Of a DNA stretch of 64,000 nucleotides, positions 22,210 through 39,233 are shown in pieces (the first letter of the stretch is position 1; each line of letters starts with the position of its first letter). The notes under the pieces are model-generated. The model did no database searches and was not told where the DNA came from. It saw only the letters and a list, made by a program, of their open reading frames with translations. Made by a program: the position numbers and the translations under genes. The stretch is from NCBI GenBank assembly GCA_030248195.1, contig JASAND010021254.1:1-64000 (forward strand), written 5' to 3'. The DNA is from Trissonchulus latispiculum. Its lineage: Eukaryota; Nematoda; Enoplea; Enoplida; Ironidae.

Positions 22210-22896
22210 ATGGTGGGTACCCCCAACCTCCCCCTTCCAGAACTCGAACCTCAGAAATTTCGGAATATATATGGCAAAAAATTTAAAATCTTCTGTAATT
22301 TAACCCTTTTTCTTCAAAATAAGGCCTGTGTTTAACTTTTTAGGCATTTTTGCACCGTTTTAAAACGATTTTAGGTAAATTTTTCAGGGTATTTTTTAGG
22401 CATTTTTTCTGGGGGGGGGGAAGATTTTTTGCAAAAATTAGTTAAAAATTAGTATTTTTGGCGTATTTTACACGTAGAAAGGTAAAAAGTTCTCAAAAAT
22501 GCCATGATTTAAGCTAATAATAGTCATTTTTACGAAAAAGTTTTGAAAATTTGCCTATTTCTGGAAAAAATTTGGGCCCCCAAAAAATCCCCGGAGGGAA
22601 GCAAAAATCGGGGGGGCGATTTTGGGGAGAGGCATCTTCGGCGGGGGGAAGGTCAATGTCGGGGGGGGGGCCCCGGTAAAAATACCCTGTTTTAAAAACA
22701 AGTTTCAAAAAACTGACCATTTTTCGGCCAAATTTAGCTAACTTTCTGAAAAGGGTCTGAAAATCGCTGGGGGGGGGGTTGGGTTCGGTGGGGGGTAGCC
22801 AAACGTTTGGGGAGGGTATGTGAGAAATTCTGGGAGGGGGAGGGGTAAAGTTGGTTAACAATTTTGGGTGGATTCCCCCTCCCAAGCGAAACTATG

Positions 22897-24000
22897 GAGG
22901 TGGCGAGGAGCCGCCCCCCATTCGGCGATGCCCACCCCCATTCGAGAAGCCCCCCCCCCCTTTATGAAAAACCTCCCATAAATTCCGACCTCCCCTCCAT
23001 AACCCGAAAAATCGCCAAATTTTACCATTTTTATATATATATATATATACCCTAAACCCCTTCAAATAGTTTCCGGGTTCGCCAGATTTTAGCCTAAAAC
23101 CACTTAAAAATTTTTACCAGTTTTTACACAAAAAACCCACAAAAATTCGAAAAAACTTTCCAAAATTGGGCCCCCTTTTTGGGTGAGTCCTCTATCAATG
23201 GGGGAGGCCCCCATGCAGCCCCCCATAAAAATGCCAAGAAATAAGCCAGTTCACGACTTTAAAGCTTTTTTAAGTCAAAATTTGAGAAAGTTTTGAAAAA
23301 TGGCCGTTTTTAGGCAAACTTTAGCTAACTTATAGGCCCCAAAAATTGCTGGGGGTTCGAGGGGGGGGGGGTAACCGACAGTGGGGGAAGGGAAACTCAA
23401 AAAATCGGGGAGGGGGTAAGATCGGTCGACAAGTTTGGGAGGATAACCCCTATCCCACCTAGCTGGCTTGTTTTTACTGGGGGGGGGGCCACTCGGCAAC
23501 TTCCCCCCTCCCATTCGAGGCTCCCCCCCATAAATTTTTACCCCCCCCCATAAGCCAAAAAATTGCCAGATTTCACCATTTTCACCCTAAATTTTCAAAA
23601 ATGTTTCCGGCTTCGCCGGAATTTTAACGAAATTTTCGCTATTTTAGCGTAAAAAACACCTAAAATTAGTCATTTTTTAGCGAATTTTGGCAATTTGTAC
23701 ACAAAAAACGTAAAAATTTGCAAAAATTTTTCCAAAAATATGCCCCCCCCCCCACTTTTGGTGAGCTCCCCTTCATCGATGGGGGGGCAACTTTGAGCCC
23801 CCCCCATATCGCCCCCCCCCATAAATTTTGGCCTAAAAATAAGCCAGCCTAGCACCTATGTGCTTGAGGCGCACGCCATAAAACCATGGACAAGACATAT
23901 ATATTCATAATTAGAGAGGCGGGCGTGAGGGTAAACTCTCGACCAGTTTTTTTACATACCCCCAAAAATCCCGCAGAAGACGCTCAAAAAAGCTGAAAAT
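22897..24000. other. Mosaic of G/C-run element fragments
   Basis: Repeated G and C runs with CCGGGTTCGCC or CCGGCTTCGCCGG hairpins (about 23075 and 23608) and AT-rich cores mark several partial elements. GAAATAAGCCAG at about 23240 is a right end of the AGCTGGCTT family. No gene. Confidence 0.55.
23461..23852. mobile_element. MITE of the AGCTGGCTT family
   Basis: Left AGCTGGCTTGTTTTTA and right TAAAAATAAGCCAGCC are inverted. Five-base flanks CACCT occur on both sides (23456-23460, 23853-23857). Insertion is just inside a CCACCTATG terminus of an older element. It has G/C runs at the ends and a CCGGCTTCGCCGG hairpin. Related copies lie in both introns of the zinc-finger gene. Confidence 0.68.
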
Positions 24001-24509
24001 TCGGTTTTGTGGTGGTAAACTAGGCTTGCATAAATGCTAGTGGAGAGCGCCAAACTTGGCATTTCTAACATAACTTTAAATTTTTTTGGATTAACTTTTT
24101 ATCGTTGTAAGGAATGCGGAATGTACGCTGTCATAGGTGTACATGAACAGGGACATCTCCCAATCGTTTTGTTTTCTCCCCTGTCAACAACTTTTGAAGG
24201 TGAGCCAATAGCCCATAGTTATATAATAATTTTTGTGCGTATTTTTTGTTCTTAGGTGATTCTCCTCATCGCTACCATTTGGATAATGTAACCAATAAAC
24301 TGTCTCTTTAAACCTTATTATCCTCTTGTGCCTTCATCTTGTATCAGTTTTGCTGAAATACTACTCACTGGTGCCTTAATATACGTAGCATTCCTTTTTG
24401 TGCCAATTTCTATTGTGCCTTTCACGTGTCTTCCATTGCCTTTCTCTGTCCATACCTTTTGACTTTTTCATTTTTAAGACAATATTTTTGCTCAAATCTG
24501 TGACAAACT
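24001..24509 (+). promoter_or_regulatory. Upstream region / 5' UTR of the zinc-finger gene
   Basis: No obvious TATA box at a plausible distance and no open frame joining the coding exon: an in-frame TGA at 24501-24503 lies two codons before the start ATG, and no splice acceptor lies between. The stretch immediately upstream is pyrimidine-rich. Transcription start is not determinable from sequence. Confidence 0.35.
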
Positions 24510-29082
<4,573 letters not shown>

Positions 29083-31839
29083 TCTATTTTTTGGTAATGT
29101 TTTTTCCTGATTTCTGTGTTCGAATTCTTAATGTTTTTTGTGGTTGAAAAATGCTTGCTTTTTTCCTGTTTCTGATTTTTTTTCGAAAACAAAACAAAGC
29201 AGTTTTTCGAACGGTTGTAGGATCGACTGCAATGTTTATTGAGTTTGTCTGACTTCCTTAAGTTTAATGTTTGCTTTAATCAAGAAAAACTGAAGTTAAA
29301 CAGAGTTAAAAATATGAAGCAGGTGTTACATTTTGCAATTCGTATTTTATTTGTAATCCTATATATGTAATTTAATTTTGTAGAAATTACGTAAGTTAGG
29401 GTTTAAGTTTATATATGTACACAGTTATATTCGCTTTGATTACTTACTGTCGGTGTTAATCGTAAGGGTGATTTTTGCTTGCTTAGAAAGACTAATTTTT
29501 GTAAATAGTTTTCGCTAATTTCTTTTGGATTTTAATTATAATTTGGCACATATTCTTTTTACCTTAACTTTCGGTGTTATTCCAAAATAGCTCTAGTTCA
29601 ATTCCTACTTAGCCGAGGCAAATTTTTAATTTTCCGAAAATTTTTTTCTGTGTTTGTTTATAATTCCACTCGCAGTCTCGTGAATTCGAACCCCTGTCTG
29701 GTCTCTTTTGATTTTTTCTAAAATTTTCTTTTCTTTTTTGCAGTTTGCAGTCTTATTGTCGTACAATATGTTTTTCTTTCGTCCGTTAAGTTTGTTGTGA
29801 ATATATAGCTGGGCATGTATTTTTGCTGTTTTATATTATTTACGTATAAATTTTTCAAACGCTGTTTTATAGTGTTTGCTTGTGTTTTGGTGCAAAATAT
29901 TTTCGGAAATATGCAAAATATTATTAGAGCATCTACAAATGACTGTAAAGTTGATAGGAATAATTTCATTTTAAGAATTTAAAGCTTCATGGCACAAAAC
30001 TTATTTGACTGACACATTTTTTACTAGCCATCTCTATTATAGTTATACGCTTTGTATTGGTTTGTCTGCATCAAAAGCTGTAATTTTATTGTATGTCTTC
30101 TCTCTTTTGTTGCATGAATTGTTTTGTCGTAGGTATATCAGCTTCTCAAGTCTTCTTCTCTTGCCATCTGTATCTATGCCATATTTAATTTACAAAATAT
30201 CAAATTCCATTTCGTATTGATTCCATTTATTGTTGTTACGTAATATTTTATTATTATTGTTATTAATATTATTATTTGTTATTTAGTTTATGGGTGTTCA
30301 TGCGCTGTCCAGTTATCGTGTACATTTTGCTGTTTAATTTTTGGACTATTTCTTTGCTTTTAGAGGTAGAAATTCAGAATATTCTGGCAGGAATTCTAAC
30401 GCTAGATTTGATATTTTAGCCATATTTTCTTCTGAAAAATGTAGAATTGTAAATGTCAAATTTGAGGATTAGTTTTTTCTGTTTTTAAAAGCAAAAGTAA
30501 AATTTTAAAGAATTTTCATTTTAAATTGTGCTGTTCTTCTGAAAAATTAAGTTTGTACAAAGCTTCTACGTGTGTATATATGTATATATATACTTATGGT
30601 TGTTTATTTATCTCTGAAAATATGTTTCATTCCTTATCTCGTAGTGTAGAATAGTTGACATGAACTATATATTTCCCTGTTGGTGAATTTCTTGAATTAT
30701 AGGTTTATGCTAGTCAGTTTGTGGTTTTTTCTGGTTCTCCGTAGTTCGTTTTTTGTTTTTGTTGTTTAGTTTTAGTGTTACATACGTATACGTTAATTGA
30801 ACCAAATACTGACTAAATATGTATTAATTAATTTATTCCAATCAAATTGTAATCGATCAAGGTTAAACGTCGTGGGAAAAGGGTAGTTTTTTAAATTTAT
30901 TTTAAAAATCATGTTTTTTTAAAAATCAAGTCCTTTGGTATTTCATACTTGAACTTGTGGTTTGTGTATGCAATGTGTGTTATGCAATGCGATGTTAAAT
31001 AATATTACAAGACCATTAATTTTGTATATAATATTTAATTTACTATTTCACTTATTAGTGTAGTAGCTTTGGCCAAAAATTAAATTTCTTTAAATTATAA
31101 ATTGTTAGTGTTCGAATTTTCGCCGATACTAATTGTAATTGAGGCTTTATTCTTAAACTTTACTAATTATCAGTGTAAGCTAAGCTTATGTATTATTTCA
31201 TATACTTTCTGTGGCAGTTTTGCACTTTTTTCATTACATATGCGATGGATTACGGTATTTGTGTTCTCATACGTATATATTATCGTATTTATGTAGCAGA
31301 TCTTTTTGTTGTATACCTTTTGTCACTTAGTAGTGAAGTAGATCTTTTTTGTATTAGGAGAGTTTTCGGAAGTTAGCAAATCTATGATTTAACCATTTAT
31401 TCTTCAATCGAAAAGCTTAGTATTAAACATTTTTAGTTTCTAATCTTTTAAATTTTCCCTTTAAAGGTTGCTTTCTTGTATACGTATATTCAGTATGCCA
31501 TATTATTATACAAAACGTACGTACGTATTATATCGGGATATATAATGTTGTACATACAGTATATACACTATGTTTATAGTTATTTTGGCTTGTTTGCCGC
31601 CTGTGGGGTCATTGTAATTTTATTTTTGAACTGATTTAAAGGTGTGAAAGAATTTGCTTCAATTATTGCTGTGTTTATTATGCTGTTATGCGATTATGCA
31701 AGTATGCAATTTTGTTTGTTTTCTGCTGGCTGATTCTATTGTTCTTTCACAATATAATTAAGAATCTAGACGGTTAATTACCTGTAGTTTTAATTAGTTA
31801 GGGAAGCACAAAATTCTACTTAGTGTATGTACTTTTGAC
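29083..31839 (+). other. T-rich downstream region, candidate long 3' UTR
   Basis: No transposon ends, no G/C runs and no gene are visible across 2.7 kb, in contrast to both sides. It is T-rich with many ATTTA motifs. Matches to the Pumilio consensus TGTANATA occur at 29500-29507, 30573-30580, 30581-30588 and 31023-31030, the 30.57 kb pair inside a TA-rich tract. A clear AATAAA was not found, so the transcript end is unknown. Confidence 0.4.
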
Positions 31840-32573
31840 TTGTGATGGTTATCCGGAGAATTTTTATATTCGGATAATTTCCGATTTGATAAAATATCCG
31901 GAAATCCATATATATGTATCTATATACGTATGTAAATTTCAGACAAAGTAATGAGGATATTTTTGAAAAATTTTTCTGAAATTATTTTCGAAACCAAGGT
32001 TGTACTTGACTGTATGATAGAAATTCATAGAGTACCGAAAAATTGACAGAAAAATTAAAAGATTAACTGAAAAATAGAAAAAATTTCCTTGAAGTTTAGT
32101 TTGTAATAGGAGGATAACCGGATATCCGTTAACGCAAAATAGGCGGATATCCGGATATGAAAAATATCTGGTGCCCATCACCATACATTAACACGGGGTC
32201 CGATTCTGGGGGGGGTCTACCCCGACCTCAGCGAGGGGTCTACCCCTGAAAAAATCCAAAATTTTAAAGGGGTCTGCCCCGCAATTAGCAAAAATTGCGA
32301 ATTTTTAACGTTTTTGACCAAAAATTAGTAAAAAATGACAATTTTTAGCAATTTTTTAGAATTTTTTTGAAAAAATCGCTAAAATTTGCTAAAAAATTAC
32401 CAATTTTCAGTGAAAATCGCTGAGGGGTCTACCCTTTTTTGCTTTCCGGACGAGAGGGTCTGCCCTTTTTTCCTTTTCGCTGAGGGGGTCTACCCGTTTT
32501 TTGTCGGTCTGGGGGGGGGGGGGGCCCCCCCCCCCCCCCCATTCCCCCCCACGTTATCCTATGCCCATCACTA
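31840..32573. mobile_element. hAT-like MITE with GGATAT words, hosting another element
   Basis: Left end TTGTGATGGTTATCCGG; right end, after removing the nested element, GTGCCCATCACTA. The 8-bp flanks CTTTTGAC and CTCTTGAC differ at one base. Its right half (ATATCCGG words near 32110-32160, then AAAATTGACAGAAAAATT near 32040) is a reverse-oriented copy of 37286-37548. Confidence 0.75.
32182..32563. mobile_element. hAT-like MITE with GGGTCTACCC words
   Basis: Ends CATACATTAACACGGGG and the complement of CATAGGATAACGTGGGG. Perfect 8-bp duplication CCCATCAC (32174-32181, 32564-32571), which is itself the terminus of the host hAT element. The interior repeats GGGGTCTACCC or GGGTCTGCCC about six times and contains a G14C16 palindrome at 32511-32540. 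A relative is at 58204-58553. Confidence 0.85.
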
Positions 32574-35500
32574 CTCTTGACATATTGTAACTCTCTTTTT
32601 GAAATTCCACGTAATGAAATTTTGAATTTCTGAGGATTTAAGTTAAGCTCTATGAGAAAGAATTTCTAACTATTGGTTCTCCATAGCGGTGTAGTGATAT
32701 GATTAATGTCAAGTCATTAGTGTAAAGGCCCAGTCATTTTAGTATATACTATTGTCCTCGTGGTTTGAGCTTTGCTCTAACGAGGTCTGCTAACCAGAGA
32801 TAGGGGGCCCTCGGGTCCAAATAGTGCTGAAATAAAAATTGCTTCTTCACTTAAGGGGAAATTCTTAACTTACGTAGGCTATAGGGGTACCTTTTTAAGG
32901 CACTGGTGCATAGAGAACTCTAATTGAAACTTAAGATTAAGATTTAGCTAATGACATAATTTCTGAATCTTAGATGAATGATTTTATAATGTAGGTAAAA
33001 TTTACGTAGGTAGATTACTAGAAAAGTGTCCCCCCTCTAATCATGTATCTGAAGTTAAGTTATACTTTAGTGGCTTTTGTAGACTTGAATGTTTGCTTTA
33101 AAGGTCTCCACCTTGTTGTATTTATCGTTTGAGTGAAGCGAAGCTATAGGAGGTCTGCACCTTTCTGATAATAGTATGTAAATTTCTGTAAATGCTGATA
33201 GGTCTGAAAAACCCTCCCTATTTGAGAGCTTGACTTGGAAAAAAGGCTGAAACGTGTAGGAGTACTGAAAAGCTCTCTCTCCTTTTGAGTAGATGTTAGC
33301 TTTGTAGGCTTAAAATGCTTATATGCAGGACTTACGTAGCTTTATTGGAGGTAATAAATATATATTTTTGAGGTTACGTATATGCTTATATCTGCATTTG
33401 TAGACTGATTTCAGGGATAATATATACTCAAATGTTTGAAAAGAAACCAATACGGATACTGATTAAGATTTGTTAACATTTAGCTAGGTTAAACTATACG
33501 TAGTTGTGAATCTAGTTTATATATACTTAAAAGTTTACATTTTCTTTGTAGCTACATTTATACATCATCTGAAATGTTGTCATTGACAAAAATTCTTTCA
33601 AACTTTAAGAAACTCTCATCAGTTTACTTCTTTTTTGGATTTACTAGATCGGCAACATCCTAACAGATTAGAGCAGCTATTCTATTTTCTTCCGTGGATC
33701 GGTAGCTTCCTGGTAGCTTAGTTGGTAAAACGCTCGTTAGGATCCGATTGTCATGGATTCGATCCTCGTTTACTTACTAATTTTTTAAATTTAAGCACTA
33801 GTACCACTTGTTCATTGTAGCTATGCGACTACTAACATAAACTCAAGTGTGCAAAACATTGTTGTCTTTGGAATTTGCAATTTGCGTCATTTCTCGGGTT
33901 TTTTGAGGCGTCAAAGGGTCGTATTTGCACGACTGCATGACTGTAATTTAGGGCCCTCTAAACTGTAAAAGTTCATAAGGTAATCGCAGTGTGGGGGACT
34001 ATTGAAACTTGTTTAAAATTGATAAGAGCGAACTTTAGGTTATAGGATAGCATGAAGTTGGCTTGCGGGGAGTGCAATATGGCGCTTGTTTGCACTGCGA
34101 TGCGAGTTTTGTTACATTAGTGATAACGCGTGACTGCAGTACCTATACAGGTTTGTTTGCTAGATAAGTGCTCCATACTATAAGGCTAGTCTTAGTCAGG
34201 CTATAGAACTCTTATCAAATCAACCCGGGGGAACTGTACATTGTATGTACAATGGCGAGAATTGCTGTTTCGAATTGTGTAAACACGGGGTATTCACCTC
34301 TTTTAGCTCGTTGTTATCAGCTTATCAGGCAGCTAACTAGGGTAAAGCGGCTTCAATTTATGACTTAAGAATTGACTTGGGGACCATTTAACAAGATGTT
34401 TTGAACGGCTAAGAAATTTCCAAAAACTTAACAGTTTCATATTGTAAACCAGGAGTCATCGTTAAGTTAGAGCTACATAGTATACCTATAATTAGAATCA
34501 ACTAGATTACTAAATTTAACTCTATAGTATATATGTACTCCAATTCTTGAGCTGTATTCGCTTTAACAATAAAATAAATTAAGTACACTTAATCTATTTT
34601 ATTGTTCAGCATTTTAAGTTATACTTTTGTTTGAGGATTGCAGACGTTTTGTAAATAATTTGTATCTTGTGTAAGAATATTGACACCAGTCGTTACAGTA
34701 TTATATAAGTACACTGGGGGCCCCTTTTGACATTGAGTTATTCCTTAAAACCATACTTTAAAGTCATCAACCGTAGCTGTGAGTACAGTTTAAACTAGTT
34801 TAATGCACACCTCATAGTTTTAGACATGGATAGTTTTCACCGAAAATTTTGCGTTTGAGTTAAACTTTTGCACAATTGTCTTTAACTTTTTGCCATAGTT
34901 GAAAGATTGCATACCGCTGCATTCGAGATACGAATTATATATATGCTGTGTGTACGTATATTTGCATAAAAACAATACGGTCCGCTGTACACATTTGTAA
35001 TATATAAACAGAGATTTTAGATCATTAACTTTCTCGTTTAGTGCAAAAATTTGTCCTTAAAACGCAGTTAAATGTTACGTACTCGCTCGCATGCAGGGCG
35101 GGTTACTAACTTGACACACAACGTGTTAAAACAGAAACTCAAATACGTACTCGTTTTAAGAAACTCGCAAAGTTTCGGCTCAAATGTCAAAACCGGCCGG
35201 ACTTGACAATTTGTTATTACATAAATTGGAATTCTCGATGATAAACTTTGTGAGAACTCTAAACGTTTAATAATAATCTGTATAAACAGTATAAGAGGAT
35301 GAGTGTGTAAACTTTAAATTGCGTCAATAAAAGTAGTACGATCCAAATAATTTATAACTCTGTTTTGGGGTGGGGGAGTTGTTTTGGCGTTTGAGGGAAA
35401 GTAAACATACGTATTTGTAGTTATCAATTTGTAGCTATATTTCTGAAGGGCTCGGTTTTAGATTCGAAATCGAAATTCGAATTCCAATTCGAAACCATGA

Positions 35501-35847
35501 CAGTGATTTTGGTGGAAAACTACGCAGGCATAGCTTTGTTATAAAAACAAATTAGTTTATTCAGTAAGAACACACAAATTATGTACAGTTAACGTAAAAA
35601 ATTTACTGAAAAGGGACGCACAGAGTTGAGATTACAACTACTTACGCACACCCAGTCAATTATCAATACTATAAGTACAAACTGTACGTACATACGTAAT
35701 AGTTTTGTTAGCATTGTCAACTTTGATTTTCGTCCAAAAACTGGGTTGTTCAATATGCCATCGTTAGGTATATACATACACTCACAGATTTAAGAAGTGT
35801 ATTACGTATTTAACATATTTATAAACAATACACAAATTTTGGCTCTT
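32574..35847. other. Unassigned AT-rich sequence
   Basis: No gene or element boundaries recognised apart from a tRNA-like relic at 33707-33775. A small palindrome, TGTACATTGTATGTACA, lies near 34235. Short frames only. Confidence 0.4.
33707..33775 (+). pseudogene. tRNA-like sequence (SINE head or tRNA pseudogene)
   Basis: A perfect A-box-like TAGCTTAGTTGG (33714-33725) is followed about 30 bases later by a B-box-like GGATTCGATCC (33755-33765). The anticodon arm does not pair and the two sides of the acceptor stem (TTCCTGG and the bases after the T arm) are not complementary, so it is not a working tRNA gene. Confidence 0.5.
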
Positions 35848-35851
35848 TTAA

Positions 35852-36858
35852 GGTGGTGGTATCCTTTTGTGCAGTGTTTTTGTGGTGATTTTTTTGAAAC
35901 GCTATAACTCGCAATTTTGGGAGTTGCAAAGAGCTTTACACATCGTTTTAAAGCTTATTATCTGTACATTAACATGCACTTACAGAACTGGCAAAATTGG
36001 CAAAAACATAGCAGAAATTTTCTGACAAGCTGACATCTAACAGGATGAATATAGACCAAAAGTTTTTGAACATCGATTTCTCAAAACTGAAGAATCGGCC
36101 AAAAGTTCTTTTTGTGCCACGATATGAAGGACATATGGGCCGAGGGACGTTTTTTTGGATTTGGCTCAGCCGGGCTTAACGGTCCAGAAAATCGGCCAAA
36201 TGCACAGTAACACGAAATTTCGCAACTTCGCATTGAGGTTTCTTGCTACTCAATACGTTTTAGCCCAAACCAAAAAAAACGTCCCTCCGCAGAAGTGCGA
36301 ATTTCAATTCTGCCGAAGATCTCCGGAATCCGTCGAGTAGTTTTTAAGAAATCGATGTTCGAAACAAAATAATCGCAGTTTTGCCAAAATGGTTTTTCGG
36401 CCAAATCTCTAGCTGAAAGCAATAAAGTCCGGCTAATAGCTATTCATAAAATGTGCATTTGGACGATGTTTCGATTGAGTATAACTAAGCCAATTTTGTC
36501 CTTAACATGTGGCAGTAATTTTGAAAAAACTGATTTCCTCGAAAATGCCCATTTTTTGACCCTAAAAACAGTTTTTTGCTTATACTGACTTAACCACTGG
36601 AGATAGCTCAAAGGTTGTAAGAGCAAAAATGTTCATTTTCGAGTCCTCTTTCCAGTCATACCAACCAATCCCGTGTCTTGTCTACCTACTGGGAGCTTAA
36701 GGCCAAAAACCAAAACTTTCTTATCTTTTGGCCTAAGAATATGGGACTGGTCCTAAAATGTTAAAGAGCACGGAAATAGGTTATTTCGTAAGTTTTAGCC
36801 CTTTGCGTAAAGGATTAAAGCCGTAGGAGTCAAAAATACCCGAAAGGAAACCAGCACC
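35852..36858. mobile_element. TTAA-flanked GGTGGTGGTATCC element
   Basis: Left end GGTGGTGGTATCCTTTTG, right end CTTTCGGG-type sequence leading to GGAAACCAGCACC, with TTAA on both sides (35848-35851, 36859-36862). The inside folds on itself: CATCGATTTCTCA and ACGTTTTTTTGG near 36070-36160 are mirrored by CCAAAAAAAACGT and AAGAAATCGATG near 36270-36360. About 1 kb, non-coding. TTAA sites are used by piggyBac, but the ends are not typical, so the superfamily is open. Confidence 0.7.
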
Positions 36859-36862
36859 TTAA

Positions 36863-37285
36863 GGGAAGACTAGGGCTGAGATAAAATTAGCTCTCTTTTA
36901 CTCGTTTAACTCCACTCAAGCTTGACTTTCTTAAGCTCTTTCATGAAGAGGGTCTAGTTAAATTTAACTCGTTTAAAACCTCCGGAAAACTTGTAGGTAT
37001 CTGACGAAGCATGAAGTCGAATTGTGTTATTGATCTTGAGAGCTGAAAGTTCTTGAAGTCCACTTGAAGGTTTTTCCTCGCAGAGAGATGGTTTAGCGAG
37101 TCAAAATTAACCCAATCTGTATATTGGGTTTCATGGAGTTAAGCACTGCATTTGAGCTTGCTCACCGGGTTGAATTTTAAAATTCAGCTTTAACTTTTAA
37201 ATTCAGAAAAACTTCTCTGTTATATACGTACAACGAGAGGGCTCTACATAAAATGGATTTTGAGAAAGTTTTCAAATATCTCGAC
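36863..37285. other. Unassigned sequence
   Basis: AT-rich single-copy-looking DNA between two elements; nothing recognised. Confidence 0.4.
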
Positions 37286-37548
37286 TAGTGATGGGCACCG
37301 GATATTTTTTCATATCCGGATATCCGCCTGTTTTGCGTTAACGGATATCCGGACATCCGGTTATCCGCCTATTCCAAAATTAACTTCAAGATAATTTTTC
37401 GATTTTGCAGTTAAATTTTAATTTTTCTGTCAATTTTTCGGCAGGCTGTGAATGTCTATCGTGCAACCAAGCCCCAACTTGGTTTCAAATATTTCAGAGG
37501 ATGAGATATTAGAAGTCTTTATTCGTTCGAGCGGTGTGCCCATCACTA
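37286..37548. mobile_element. hAT-like MITE with GGATAT words
   Basis: Ends TAGTGATGGGCACCGG and GTGCCCATCACTA; 8-bp flanks ATCTCGAC and CTCTCGAC differ at one base. The left 90 bp contains GGATAT, CATATCCGG and ATATCCG words around a GTTAAC centre; the right part is the AT-rich tail shared with 31840-32181. 263 bp. Confidence 0.82.
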
Positions 37549-39233
37549 CTCTCGACAAATCGTAACGATTTTATAATGGAGGGAAAACCAAGTCCTTAAT
37601 CCGTATTTCGGTTCCCCGTGGATTTTTTCTTGTACGGTATATATTTACGTACCCACTTCGATACGTACTGTAGTATGAAAATCGTCTCTAAAGCAATTTC
37701 AAAACTTGCTTCAAAGAAATAGTATTCAGTGTTTGATGCTTTCAGATTATTCTTTTGGTTGAGTCAAGCTCAGAATAAAAATATCTCCTTTCATGATCAT
37801 GAGAGAAAGCTGCTTTTTCCATAAAAAATAAGTTTAGTCTTCTACATAAGTATAACTTTAGACATGATGTTTTTCTTAGCAGAGGCTTTCATCGTTGGGA
37901 AAACAACTCCCGGGTACGTGAAAACTGCTAACTTTGATTAATACACTGACTGGGGTAATTTCAGAAATGTAGATAGCTAGGATATTTTTCCATCTATTTC
38001 TAGTGCCTAGAATACCTTGCGGTTTTAGATTACAGTTCATACGTACATGTGTGAAGGTAGCTTGTATTCAAAGTTTGTGTGTCAAAAGTTACACGATGTG
38101 GTGGGGGGGTTTTTCATGTATTTCTGCTTTTGGTGGAAATGGCTTTCATTCCCAAGCTTCAGTACGGTAGCAGCCTGTTTGAATGAGTAAGAGGTTTGCA
38201 GTAACTGCCTTGCCACAACGTACGTAAGCTATGACTCTGCTTAGCTAGATATAACTTTAGCTTGTACACAAGTTAGCTACTTGGATTTAACAAATATATG
38301 TAATGATTTGGCAGGGTGGGTCGCTTTTTCGACCAAGTCACGGAAGGGTCATACCTTAAATCCGATCTTGACCCTGGTTTTTCTAAGTTTGCCTCTCCCT
38401 CCTGGAAAACTCAAATTTTAAAATTTTAAAAGTAGAAGTATTCAAAACAGTATTCAAATGCACCCTTACCTTGAACCAAATCGGTTAGATTTAGCGAAAG
38501 TTACGTACCGATGTTGTGCGCCTGGTCTTTAGCATAGCGTCGCCATATTTTTGGCTAATTGTTTTGGGAGAAAATGTTGAAACAAATTTTTTTGATTGAT
38601 GACCAAATTACGTATTGCCCGTGAAAATTTCTAAACTATTCAAATCAGGTTTCAGGTGGGCATGAATTAATTTATTAGGCCTTTACAGTGTCGTTCAGAA
38701 TTTTTGCAGTATTGCTTTATCATAAAACTAAGTTGAGCGAAGTTAGCAAAGTTATAGGAATGTTTAGGAGGGGGAACAAACATAGGGAAAATACAATAAT
38801 AAAACCGTTATATATACATGTTCCATAGATTTCGGATCAATCCCAGAGACCATGCACGTCAAAAAGTGTTTTGGGCAAAATCAAAATTTTTATGGGTTTT
38901 GGATTTTCTGAAAAACCGGGTCACCGGGTCAAGCTTTGTCGTGTGCTGGATTGGAATTAACTGTTAGCTAGTTAAATTTTTTAACTCCGCTCCTTTTTAA
39001 CTGGCGGCTGAAAAGTTACGTTTTCGTTAAAGCTCGATAAAGATTCGAACGACAGATCCTTCGAGGTTTTCCCACTTTTCCCGTAGTTTAGCTGTATATC
39101 GTTAATGCGTAGTTAGTTAGTATCAAAATAGTTGTGTTTTTTGCTAGAGGTTTAGTTAGAAAATGAGCCGGTTACATAGTTTTCATGATCAAATATGGAT
39201 CTACTAAAGTCTGACCAAAAATTCTTGGAACCG
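37549..39233. other. Unassigned sequence
   Basis: No gene or repeat with definable ends recognised. Confidence 0.4.

Larger units (their letters stand above)
20718..22896. mobile_element. CATAGTTTCCCTGG-family hAT-like element with nested insertions
   Basis: Left end CATAAGTTTCCCTGGG, right end CGAAACTATG. The 8-bp flanks GAGGTGGG and GAGGTGGC differ at one base. Sequence beside the ends matches the copy at 10585-10992 (GGTGGTCGACCC, then GCAAA..TTAGCTAACTTT near the right). The element at 20798-22209 interrupts it. Confidence 0.75.
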
